A model generated the notes under the pieces. The model saw only the letters and a list, made by a program, of their open reading frames with translations, was not told the DNA's origin and did no database searches. A DNA stretch of 64,000 bases. Origin: Atlantibacter hermannii. GTDB lineage: Bacteria > Pseudomonadota > Gammaproteobacteria > Enterobacterales > Enterobacteriaceae. The first letter of the stretch is position 1. Each line of letters begins with the position of its first letter. The position numbers and the translations under genes are program-made. Positions 55,469-64,000 of this stretch are shown here, piece after piece. Where the stretch lies: contig LR134136.1 of NCBI GenBank assembly GCA_900635495.1, positions 1,798,001-1,862,000 on the forward strand, read 5' to 3'.

Positions 55469-58081
55469 ATACAAAGACGCTGGTAGTATTTAGTCATCTA
55501 CGTTGGGATTTTGTCTGGCAACGTCCGCAACATCTGTTAATGCGTCTCGCGCAACATTATCCCGTGGTGTTTATCGAAGAGCCGGTTTTCCAGGAGGGCG
55601 CAGCGGGACTGCATCGCTCCGCACCCGCGCCCAATGTCACCGTTATCCGCCCCCACAGCCCGGTCCACGCCCCCGGGTTTCACGATGAGCAAATCGCGCA
55701 ACTGCAACCGTTAATGGCCTCACTCAGCGTGGAGTTTCCTGAGCCCGTGGTCTGGTTTTACACCCCGATGGCGCTGCCGTTGTCTGAACCTTTTCATCCG
55801 TCCCTGACGGTTTACGACTGCATGGATGAACTGTCGGCCTTTAAAAATGCGCCTCGCCAGTTGCTTCAGCGCGAATCAGCGCTGCTGGCCCGCGCCGATC
55901 TGGTCTTTACCGGTGGACCAAGCCTGTATGCCGCCAAGCAGCATCGCCATCAGAGCGTCTGGTGTTTCCCAAGCAGTGTTGATGCGGCCCATTTTGAACA
56001 GGCCCTCGATCGTCAAAACGGTCATCCCTTACAGGGCCGACGTGCCTCATCCCCGTCTCGGCTACTACGGGGTGATCGATGAGCGCATTGATATCGATCT
56101 CATTGCCGCGGTGGCGGACGCCAACCCCGACTGGCAGATTGTGATGGTCGGGCCGGTGGTGAAAATCGATCCCGCCAGCCTGCCGCAGCGCGGCAATATT
56201 CACTATTTTGGCCAGCAGCCCTATCAGGCGCTGCCGCAGTTTCTGGCCGGATGGGATGTTTGCCTGATGCCGTTCGCCCTGAATGCCTCGACGCGTTTTA
56301 TCAGCCCCACCAAAGTCCTGGAATATATGGCGGCGTCGCTGCCCATCGTCAGTACGGAAATCGCCGATGTCAAAAAACCCTATGGCGATATTGTTTTCGT
56401 GGCGGAGGATCGCGACGCGTTTGTGCGGGGTTGTGCCCGGGCGCTTGCCCTCAGCGAACAGGAGAGCCAGCAACAGGCCGGGCAGATGAAAGCAATCATC
56501 AATGCCACCTCCTGGGATGCGACGGTTGACGCCATGCATAAGTTAATGGCCGATGCTTTGCAGGATCTCGCCGCCGGAGCCGAAGCCGCCCGTGAAGCCC
56601 CCGGAGCCGGTGCCGCTCCCGTCGTCACCCGTATCCCCAGTACCGCCAAACCGGATGCGCATTTTGCCCGCTGTCTGATTTTGGGGGCCGGTCCCACGGG
56701 CCTGAGCGCCGCGCTGCATATCGGAGAAGAGGCCGTATTGCTGGAGAAAAACCCGACGGTGGGCGGCTGGTGCCGGTCCGTGGAGGATAAGGGGTTCACC
56801 TTCGATTACGCCGGTCACATCATGTTTTCCGCCGATCCGTATGTGCTGGAGATGTACGCGCTCTTATTGAAAGACAATCTTCACTGGCAGAACCGCGAGG
56901 CGTGGATTTACAGCCAGAATACCTATACCCGCTATCCCTTCCAGAGCGCGCTTTACGGCTTACCTGCGCCGATCATTAAAGAGTGCATTCTCGGTGCCGT
57001 TGAAGCGCAGTATAACGCCGCCAGCCGTTTACAGCCTGCCAACGCCCCGGCCGTTGAAAATGGAAGACTGCTGTGGTGATGGTGCCGTGCCGCAGGATGA
57101 TTGTTTACTGACTGCCCGTGACAAACGCGCCGCCAACTTTGAGCAGTTTATCTACCAGACCTGGGGAGCCGGTATCGCCAAATACTTCGCGGTCCCCTAT
57201 AACCGCAAACTGTGGAAAGTGCCGCTGGCGGAGATGGAAACCTCATGGCTTGGCGGACGCGTCCCGCTGCCGGATCTGGGACAAATCATTGACGGGCGCG
57301 CTGGCACCCAGCTCCCGGCCCGTTGGCCCGAACGCGCGTTTCGGCTATCCACTGCGCGGCGGGTTCCAGGCGCTGATGTCCGGTTTTCTGCCGCTGTTGA
57401 AGGGGCAAGCTGGAAACCAACGCCAGAATCATCAAGCTGTTGCCACGCGAGCATATCGCCGTCCTGGCCGATGGCAGGCGCTATCGCTATGAACAGCTCA
57501 TCAGCACCATGCCGCTGCCGGTGCTGGTCACGATGCTTGAAGGCGATGTGCCCGAAGCGGTGCGCACGGCTGCCAAGGGGCTACGCCATACCTCGGTGCG
57601 CTGCGTTAACCTGGGTATCGGGCGCAGCGATCTCACCGAAAAACACTGGATTTACTATCCGGAAGACACGGTGTTTCACCGCATCTTTGTGCAGGGTAAC
57701 GCCAGCCCTTACTGTAATCCGCCCGGTGGCTGCGGCCTGACCTGCGAAATTACCTATTCGCCGGACGTTCCGCTGCCCGTGGACGGCCAGGCGTTGATCG
57801 ACCGCTGCGTGGCGGAGTGCATCAGGGTGGGCATCATTAATGCTGACGATGAAATCCTCACCGCGAATACGGTGGATATTCCGTATGCCTACGTGATTTA
57901 CGATCACGCCCGGGCGGCGAATGTCGACACGGTGCGTCAGTGGTTGCTCAGTCACGATATTCTGTTGGCAGGCCGTTACAGCGAATGGGAGTACTACAAT
58001 TCCGACCACGCGTTCCTTGCCGGGAAAAAGGCGGCGGAGAATGTGGCGTCGCGGTTAAAACGCGTCGAAGCGGGGATGTAA
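55465..58081 (+). CDS. GT-B glycosyltransferase fused to a UDP-galactopyranose-mutase-like flavoprotein (frameshifted)
   Basis: First domain (about 55465-56560): GT-B transferase with FSHLRWDFVWQRPQHLLMRL at the start and FISPTKVLEYMAASLPIVST near the nucleotide-sugar site. An Ala/Pro-rich linker (about 56560-56650) leads in the same frame to a flavoprotein: dinucleotide fold CLILGAGPTGLSAALHIGEE, GGWCRSVEDKGFTFDYAGH, then NARFGYPLRGGFQALMSGF and a C-terminal half ending RLKRVEAGM. This resembles UDP-galactopyranose mutase and related amine-oxidase-fold enzymes. One extra G in each of the runs 56034-56036, 57062-57063, 57294-57296 and 57402-57405 explains every break. Corrected length is about 870 aa. 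The fusion is supported by the continuous frame, but an error that hides a stop cannot be excluded. Confidence 0.68.
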
Positions 58082-58114
58082 AAGTGCGCCGCCGGGCAAC
58101 CGGCGGCGTAAGAT

Positions 58115-59089
58115 TTACGGTTTGCGGGCGACCAGCACGGCACGCAGCGGGGCAGGGTAGCCCTCAACGGTTTTGCTGCGGTCGTTGGGATCTAAAAACG
58201 CCGCCAGCGAATCCGTGGTCATCCAGTCGGTGCGGCGTTGTTCCTCAAGCGTGGTAACGCAGTGATCGACAATACGCACATCCACGAAGCCGCATTTTTC
58301 CAGCCAGTTTTTTAGCGCCAGGGCGGAAGGGATAAAGTAGACGTTGCGCATTTGCGCGTAACGTTCACCCGGCACCAGCACGGTATTTTCATCGCCTTCC
58401 ACCACCAGCGTTTCTAACACCAGTTCCCCTTCAGAAACTAACTGATCTTTTAACTGCCAGAGATGATCCAGCGGCGAGCGGCGGTGATACAGCACGCCCA
58501 TTGAGAAAACGGTATCAAAGGCTTTCAGCGCAGGCAGTTGTTCAATACCCAGCGGCAGAAGATGGGCGCGCTGATCGTCGCCCAGCAATTTACGCACCGC
58601 TTCAAACTGACATAAAAACAGCTGCATCGGATCGATGCCGACCGCCAGATGCGCGCCCGCGCCGATCATCCGCCACAGGTGATAACCGCTGCCGCAACCG
58701 ACATCCAGAATAGTGCGTCCTTCGAGTGAGGAGAGGTGCGGCAGGACGCGCTCCCATTTCCAGTCGGAACGCCATTCGGTATCGATATCCACGCCCGTAC
58801 AGCGAGAACGGCCCTTTGCGCCATGGCATCAAATTGCGCAGCAGGGTTTCGATGCGCTGGCGATGGCCCTCGCTCAGCGGTTGCTCAGAACGGGCGGTAA
58901 CACTGTGCAGCAAATCGAGAGAATGCGGCGGTGAGCGAGGGCAGATGCTCAACACTACTGTGCCAGAGCTTAAACTGACCGTGCAGGGATTCGCGCTGCC
59001 AGTGAGCGAGTTGCGCAGGGCAGGGTTTCCAGCCACGGCGCCAGCGGGCTACAGGCGATACGCTGATAGAATTTACCAAAATCAATCAT
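58115..59089 (-). CDS. cmoB: tRNA carboxymethyluridine-34 synthase CmoB (three extra bases)
   Basis: Transfers the carboxymethyl group of carboxy-SAM to 5-hydroxyuridine-34 in wobble-position tRNAs. The SAM fold is clear (GRTILDVGCGSGYHLWRMIG; FDTVFSMGVLYHRRSPLDHL). ATG at 59089 gives MIDFGKFYQRIACSPLAPWL. Three one-base insertions are inferred: GGG at 59018-59020, near 58926-58931, and CCC at 58793-58796. Corrected length is about 323 aa, as in E. coli. Overlaps the cmoA stop by eight bases. Confidence 0.92.
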
Positions 59090-59828
59090 TGGTGCCCCCG
59101 GCTTTCAGGGCCACCAGCGAGCCGAAGTTAAAGCACTGGAACCACAGTTCGCAGTGCTCAAAACCGGCCTGATGCAGACGCGCTTTATGCGTTTCCACCG
59201 AATCGGTCAGCATCACGTTTTCCAGCATGCTGCGTTTCTGGCTAATCTCCAGTTCGCTGTACCCGTTGGCGCGTTTGAAATCGTGGTGCATGTTGAACAG
59301 CAGATCGCCCACTTCGCCATCTTCAAAGCTGAATTTTTCTGACAGCACCAGCGCGCCGCCCGGGATCAGACCCTGATAAATTTTATTAAGCAGCGTCTGG
59401 CGATCCGCCGGGTTCAGGAACTGAAGCGTGAAGTTCAGTACCACCATGGATGCGTTTTCGATGACGATATTGCGGATATCGTCCTCCACAACCTGCACCG
59501 GCGTGTGGGCTTTAAAGGCGTCGATATGGCGACGGCAGCGCTCCACCATCGCGGCGGAGTTGTCTACCGCGATGATCTGGCAGCCTTCATGACTGATATT
59601 ACGGCGGACAGACAGCGTGGCGGCGCCCAGCGAACAGCCCAAATCGTAAACCCGGGTATTCGGCTTCACGAAGCGGCCCGCCAGCATACCGATCATCGAG
59701 ATAATATTGGAATAGCCAGGGACCGAACGCTGGATCATGTCGGGGAACACTTCAGCCACGCGTTCGTCAAAAGTCCAGTCGCCGAGTTTTGCTACCGGCG
59801 CGGAGAAAAGGGTGTCGCGGTCAGACAT
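59082..59828 (-). CDS. cmoA: Carboxy-S-adenosyl-methionine synthase CmoA
   Basis: Makes carboxy-SAM from SAM and prephenate for CmoB. 248 aa from ATG 59828 (MSDRDTLFSAPVAKLGDWTF). SAM loop RVYDLGCSLGAATLSVRRN; conserved MVVLNFTLQFLNPADRQTLL. Intact frame; coupled to cmoB. Confidence 0.96.
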   Translation of the reverse strand: MSDRDTLFSAPVAKLGDWTFDERVAEVFPDMIQRSVPGYSNIISMIGMLAGRFVKPNTRVYDLGCSLGAATLSVRRNISHEGCQIIAVDNSAAMVERCRRHIDAFKAHTPVQVVEDDIRNIVIENASMVVLNFTLQFLNPADRQTLLNKIYQGLIPGGALVLSEKFSFEDGEVGDLLFNMHHDFKRANGYSELEISQKRSMLENVMLTDSVETHKARLHQAGFEHCELWFQCFNFGSLVALKAGGTND

Positions 59829-59866
59829 ACAAAAATTCCGGGAATAACGAAAGGCGCGTATTTGCG

Positions 59867-60261
59867 CTAATGAATCGAGAAAACCAACTCCCACGCATAT
59901 ACCAGACGTTGGCCAGCACCATCAGCAACATTGAAACCCAGGTGGCACTTGCGCCGGAGCGACGCCAGCGGATCAAACGGTGATGGTAACCGTAGTAGTG
60001 CAGCAGCCGTCCGACGATCAGCAAAATGCCACACACATGCACCATCCAGGTCTCCGCGCCGTTCATTTCCATAAACAGCAGCAGGAGCAGTGCAACCGGA
60101 ATATTTTCCACCGCGTTGCCATGAATGCGAATCACGCTTTGTAGTTCGCTGAATCCGCCATCGCCGTAGGAAACACGGTATTGCATCCGCATCCGCACGA
60201 CATCCAGAGAAAACTTTAACAGTAACAACGCTCCCAACACGGCATACAGCGCGCTGACCAT
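59867..60261 (-). CDS. yecN: MAPEG-family membrane protein YecN (one missing base)
   Basis: About 131 aa, four membrane helices, MAPEG (glutathione-transferase-like) superfamily; exact function unknown. ATG at 60261 with AAGGGAG (MVSALYAVLGALLLLKFSLD). FSELQSVIRIHGNAVENIPV is the family core. One base is missing near 59894; restoring it gives the expected end WELVFSIH and stop at 59867-59869. As printed, the frame runs on into the cmoA region. Confidence 0.88.
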
Positions 60262-60330
60262 ACAAACTCCCTTTAGAACCAATAATGGCTTTACGTATCA
60301 TAGCCTGGAGTAATGGAATCTCTCCACCGC

Positions 60331-61152
60331 CTAAAGGAGTGAGTTTTGGTGCGGGATAGCCGGAGGGCTACCCAGCCCGGCAAACGCGGTTTGCATTTCG
60401 GGCCACAGAATATGCACCAGCTCCGGGACCTCGGCGATATCCGGCGTATGCAAAAAAAGATAGGGGGTGGTGGTTTCCTGCCACAGGGCGAGCTTTATCC
60501 AGCCACACCTGGAAGAACGCCTGATTTACGGGCCATGTCATCGCTGCCGATAAACCGCACCATCGGATTTTTCGCCGTCACCAGCGCATGCACCGGGACT
60601 TTCGGTTTTTTTGCGCTGTGCGTCGATAATTTCCTGGGTGGTGGGAATGGCGGTATGTACCGGACGACTGTCAAGGATCACCCGGTTTACGCCGCGCTGG
60701 TGCAGACCGCGATTGAGCGCCTGTTCCGCATCGCCTTTTGGCGAAAAACTGCGGATGGCGCACTTCCACGCCATACGTAAACGCGTCGGGCAGACCGTCG
60801 AGAAAGGCCCAAAGCGCAGGAAGATCCTGCGGGCCAAACGTTGCCGGCAGTTGCAGCCAGTACTGACCGATGCGCCGGAAAGGGGCGCCAGGCGGCTAAA
60901 GAACTCCTGCTTAAGATCGTCGCACTGGCGTAGCGCGGCCTGATGGGAAATGGTCGCCGGAAATTTAAAACAAAAGCGGAAGCTGTCGGTAGTTTGATCC
61001 CGCCAGCGTTCGACGATTTCCGCTTTAGGCAAAGCGTATAGGGTGGTATTGCCCTCCACACAGTTAAAGTGTCGGGCGTAATCCGCAAGCGTACTGATCC
61101 CAAGCCGCCCCCACCTGGGGTGCGACCACTGCGGCAAACCGATATAGATCAT
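60331..61152 (-). CDS. yecE: DUF72 protein YecE (five indels)
   Basis: TIM-barrel-like DUF72 family protein of unknown function. MIYIGLPQWSHPRWGRLGIS at the start and NRGLHQRGVNRVILDSRPVH in the middle match E. coli YecE. Inferred errors: one base missing near 60877, and one extra T on the plus strand at 60736-60739, 60606-60612, 60524-60526 and 60494-60496. The first two compensate. After correction the C-terminus reads TTTPYLFLHTPDIAEVPELV and ends near IPHQNSLL at TAG 60331-60333, about 272 aa. Overlaps yecD by four bases. Confidence 0.88.
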
Positions 61153-61716
61153 AAAGCGGCGATAATCTCCTCCACCGAACGCACGCGGGCGATGCGGGGG
61201 AATATATGCGTGAAACTGTTTTGGTGCTGGCTTGCGCTGGCTGCACTGCACGCGTCTTCCGCCAGTACCAGCGAGAACCCCAGCTCCCAAGCGTTGCGCG
61301 CCGTAGATTCCACACCGATATTGGTGGAGATCCCGCACAGCACCACGGTATCAATGCCGCGCCGACGCAACTGTAATTCTAAGTCGGTTCCGTAAAACGC
61401 GCCCCACTGGCGCTTAATCACTTCAATATCGCTGTCACGCTTGCCCAGTGCCACCGGGTAGTGCCACCACTCCGGCGGCAACGCCTGTGCGGGCGTCGGC
61501 GCGTCCACCGGTTGCCTGAGCGCTTCGGCGAAATCTTTCGACCAGCCCACGCGCACCATAACAACTGGCGCACCTTTTGGCGCGAAAATGCTCTGCCAGG
61601 CGGGCGCTGCGCGCGACCACCTCATCGGCGCTGTACGGGCCGCCCGCGAAAGGCAAAATGCCTTCCTGTAAATCGATAATCACTAAAGCGGTGGAGGCGG
61701 TGTTTAACGTTAGCAT
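61149..61716 (-). CDS. yecD: Isochorismatase-like hydrolase YecD (one extra base)
   Basis: Cysteine hydrolase family protein, about 188 aa. ATG at 61716 (MLTLNTASTALVIIDLQEGI) with the catalytic Asp in VIIDLQEG, Lys-containing middle, and the catalytic Cys in VVLCGISTNIGVESTAR. One extra T in the run 61574-61577 breaks the frame after FRAK; correction gives FRAKGAPVVMVRVGWSKDF. Substrate unknown. Confidence 0.9.
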
Positions 61717-61846
61717 ACTGATCTCCGTCATGGTTTTAGCGACACCTTACCCGCAGTAGAGTGGCGGTCAGGCCTCAATTTTTGTTAATTTTTGTGAGAA
61801 TGCGTCACCAGGCGCATAGCATTCGCTCGACCAGGCGGGTTCGGGC

Positions 61847-61875
61847 TTATCGAATGGTGGAATTTCCAGTATAAT
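61847..61875 (+). promoter_or_regulatory. Probable sigma-70 promoter of aspS
   Basis: A perfect TATAAT at 61870-61875 with a weak TTATCG element 17 bases upstream, about 90 bases before the aspS start. Confidence 0.5.
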
Positions 61876-61965
61876 AGCCGCCTTTTTTCATCCAGTGTAA
61901 AGCTGCGACAGTGGTGCCTGCGGGGCAGGTGACAAACGGCCTGCGGCAAAATTAAGGGATATCTC

Positions 61966-63738
61966 ATGCGTACAGAATATTGCGGGCAGCTCAATAAGTC
62001 CCATGTTGGACAAGAAGTGACGCTGTGTGGTTGGGTCAATCGTCGTCGCGATCTCGGCAGCCTGATTTTTATCGACATGCGTGACCGTGAAGGCATTGTG
62101 CAGGTGTTCTTTGATCCTGACCGCGATGCGGCGTTCAAACTGGCCTCTGAATTGCGTAATGAGTTTTGCATTCAAATCACCGGTCTGGTGCGTGCGCGCG
62201 ACGAACGAAATATAAACCGCGACATGGCGACCGGCGAAGTGGAAGTGTTCGCGACCGGCCTGAACATCATCAACCGCGCTGAGCCGCTCCCCCTGGACTC
62301 CAACCAGGTCAATACCGAAGAAGCTCGCCTGAAATACCGTTACCTCGACCTGCGTCGTCCGGAAATGGCAACCCGCCTGAAAACCCGCGCAAAAATCACC
62401 AGCTTTGTGCGTCGCTTTATGGATGACCACGGTTTCCTCGACATCGAAACCCCGATGCTGACCAAGGCCACCCCGGAAGGCGCGCGCGATTATCTGGTGC
62501 CGTCCCGCGTTCATAAAGGTAAGTTCTACGCGCTGCCGCAGTCTCCTCAGCTGTTCAAACAGCTGCTGATGATGTCTGGCTTCGATCGCTACTATCAGAT
62601 TGTTAAATGCTTCCGCGACGAAGATTTACGTGCTGACCGTCAGCCTGAATTCACCCAGATCGATGTGGAAACCTCGTTCATGACCGCGCCGCAAGTGCGT
62701 GAAGTGATGGAAAAACTGGTTCATGGCCTGTGGCTGGACGTGAAGGGCGTTGACCTGGGCGCGTTCCCGGTAATGACCTTTGCCGAAGCCGAGCGCCGTT
62801 ACGGCTCTGATAAGCCGGATCTGCGTAACCCGATGGAACTGGTTGATGTTGCTGACCTGGTGAAAGACGTGGAATTCAGCGTCTTCGCGGGCCCGGCTAA
62901 CGACGCAAAAGGCCGCGTCGCCGCCCTGCGCGTACCGGGTGGTGCAGAGCTGACCCGTAAGCAGATCGACGAGTACGGCAAATTTGTGACGATTTATGGC
63001 GCGAAAGGCCTGGCATACATCAAAGTTAACCAGCGCAGTGCCGGTATTGAAGGCATTAACAGCCCGATCGCTAAATTCCTTAATGCCGATATCATCAACG
63101 CTATCCTTGAGCGCACCGGCGCACAGGACGGCGATATGATTTTCTTTGGCGCGGACCACAAAAAAGTGGTTGCCGACGCACTGGGCGCGCTGCGCCTCAA
63201 GTTGGGCAAGGATCTGAAAATCACCGACGAAAGCGCCTGGGCGCCGTTGTGGGTGATCGACTTCCCGATGTTTGAAGAAGATGGGGAAGGCGGCCTGACC
63301 GCGATGCATCATCCGTTCACGTCACCAAAAGACATGAGCGCCGCCGAGCTGAAAGCCGCGCCAGAAAATGCCGTGGCTAACGCCTACGATATGGTCATCA
63401 ACGGCTATGAAGTGGGTGGCGGTTCCGTGCGTATTTATAGCGGTGAAATGCAGCAAACCGTGTTTGGCATTCTGGGCATCAATGAACAGGAACAACGCGA
63501 GAAATTCGGCTTCCTGCTCGACGCCCTGAAATTCGGTACGCCGCCGCATGCGGGCCTGGCGTTTGGTCTGGATCGCCTGACCATGCTGCTGACCGGCACC
63601 GACAACATTCGCGACGTTATCGCCTTCCCGAAAACCACTGCTGCAGCGTGTCTGATGACCGAAGCGCCGAGCTTCGCCAACCAGGCGGCGCTGGAAGAGC
63701 TGGGCATTGCCGTGGTGAAGAAGGAAGAGAAAAACTGA
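61966..63738 (+). CDS. aspS: Aspartyl-tRNA synthetase
   Basis: Class II synthetase, 590 aa as in E. coli. N-terminal OB-fold anticodon domain (MRTEYCGQLNKSHVGQEVTL), motif 2 FRDEDLRADRQPEFTQ, the bacterial GAD insertion domain, and motif 3 GLAFGLDRLTMLLTG. ATG at 61966. Frame intact. nudB starts two bases after its stop. Confidence 0.98.
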   Translation: MRTEYCGQLNKSHVGQEVTLCGWVNRRRDLGSLIFIDMRDREGIVQVFFDPDRDAAFKLASELRNEFCIQITGLVRARDERNINRDMATGEVEVFATGLNIINRAEPLPLDSNQVNTEEARLKYRYLDLRRPEMATRLKTRAKITSFVRRFMDDHGFLDIETPMLTKATPEGARDYLVPSRVHKGKFYALPQSPQLFKQLLMMSGFDRYYQIVKCFRDEDLRADRQPEFTQIDVETSFMTAPQVREVMEKLVHGLWLDVKGVDLGAFPVMTFAEAERRYGSDKPDLRNPMELVDVADLVKDVEFSVFAGPANDAKGRVAALRVPGGAELTRKQIDEYGKFVTIYGAKGLAYIKVNQRSAGIEGINSPIAKFLNADIINAILERTGAQDGDMIFFGADHKKVVADALGALRLKLGKDLKITDESAWAPLWVIDFPMFEEDGEGGLTAMHHPFTSPKDMSAAELKAAPENAVANAYDMVINGYEVGGGSVRIYSGEMQQTVFGILGINEQEQREKFGFLLDALKFGTPPHAGLAFGLDRLTMLLTGTDNIRDVIAFPKTTAAACLMTEAPSFANQAALEELGIAVVKKEEKN

Positions 63739-63739
63739 G

Positions 63740-64000
63740 ATGGCCTTTAAGCGTCCCGTTTCTGTTCTGGTAGTGATTTTCGCGAGAGATACGAAGCGGG
63801 TGCTGATGTTGCAGCGGCGCGACGATCCTGACTTCTGGCAGTCGGTAACCGGCAGTGTGGAAGAAGGGGAAACAGCGCCGCAAGCCGCCGCGCGTGAAGT
63901 AAAGGAAGAGGTCTCGATTGACGTTGCGCTTGAGCAACTGACCTTGATGGACTGTCAACGCACGGTGGAGTTCGAAATTTTTAGTCATTTACGTCATCGC
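63740..64000 (+). CDS. nudB: Dihydroneopterin triphosphate diphosphatase NudB (3' end outside window)
   Basis: The first 87 codons of the folate-pathway Nudix enzyme. MAFKRPVSVLVVIFARDTKR and LQRRDDPDFWQSVTGSVEEG match E. coli NudB; the Nudix helix GSVEEGETAPQAAAREVKEE is complete. Cotranscribed with aspS by spacing. Confidence 0.95.
   Translation, partial: MAFKRPVSVLVVIFARDTKRVLMLQRRDDPDFWQSVTGSVEEGETAPQAAAREVKEEVSIDVALEQLTLMDCQRTVEFEIFSHLRHR

Noticed and set aside
1..64000. CRISPR array, rRNA genes, prophage or complete IS element
   Set aside because: No regularly spaced repeats, rRNA sequence, phage structural genes or transposase genes were seen in the window.

Overview
The window is chromosomal DNA from a motile member of the Enterobacteriaceae. 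Nearly every housekeeping gene reads as a close homologue of its Escherichia coli counterpart (putA/putP, phoH, ftnB, araFGH, otsBA, uspC, flhDC, motAB, cheAW, tar, tap, cheRBYZ, flhBAE, argS, yecM, cutC, cmoBA, yecN, yecE, yecD, aspS, nudB). Base composition is visibly GC-rich. Gene order and accessory content differ from E. coli K-12, and an Enterobacter/Leclercia/Kosakonia/Citrobacter-like genome fits best; the species cannot be fixed from sequence reading alone.

Layout. 1-5.4 kb: proline use (putA, running off the left edge, divergent from putP, with repeated PutA operators between them). 5.5-9 kb: phoH with a probable PhoB box and a possible small leader gene, a DcuA/DcuB-type C4-dicarboxylate carrier, and ftnB. 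9.5-13.4 kb: the arabinose importer araFGH. 13.5-16.3 kb: trehalose synthesis (otsBA) and uspC. 16.3-32.3 kb: the flagellar master operon flhDC (CRP site and RcsAB box upstream), motAB-cheAW, and tar-tap-cheRBYZ, with two extra genes (a secreted 5'-nucleotidase-like enzyme and an unrecognised cysteine-rich protein) wedged between cheW and tar. 32.3-42.7 kb: two accessory cassettes, both on the minus strand, between cheZ and flhB: a chaperone-usher fimbrial operon and a sugar-type ABC importer. 43.2-46.8 kb: flhBAE, the export-gate genes. 46.9-48.8 kb: a Nudix hydrolase divergent from a DeoR-type regulator, then tRNA-Ser(GGA) with a duplicated flank. 49-53.5 kb: argS, yecM, a MalY/PatB-type lyase, cutC. 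54.3-58.1 kb: an unusual accessory locus with a clan-A glycosidase, a GT-B glycosyltransferase and a UDP-galactopyranose-mutase-like flavoprotein, preceded by about 0.7 kb of AT-rich non-coding DNA. 58.1-64 kb: the conserved block cmoB-cmoA-yecN-yecE-yecD, then aspS and nudB (cut by the right edge).

How the genes work together. FlhD4C2 sits at the top of the flagellar cascade. Two well-formed sigma-28 promoters then serve the stator/chemosensory genes (inside the end of flhC) and the receptor/adaptation genes (before tar). The fimbrial and sugar-uptake cassettes interrupt what is a compact flagellar region in E. coli.

A strong caution: about 28 single-base indels, mostly one extra base in a short homopolymer, break reading frames in otsA, cheA, cheW, the nucleotidase, the fimbrial adhesin and usher, the ABC ATPase, the glycosidase/transferase/mutase locus, cmoB, yecN, yecE and yecD. 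The protein sequence stays conserved after each break, so sequencing error is far more likely than gene decay. I annotated these loci as whole genes and gave the break positions.
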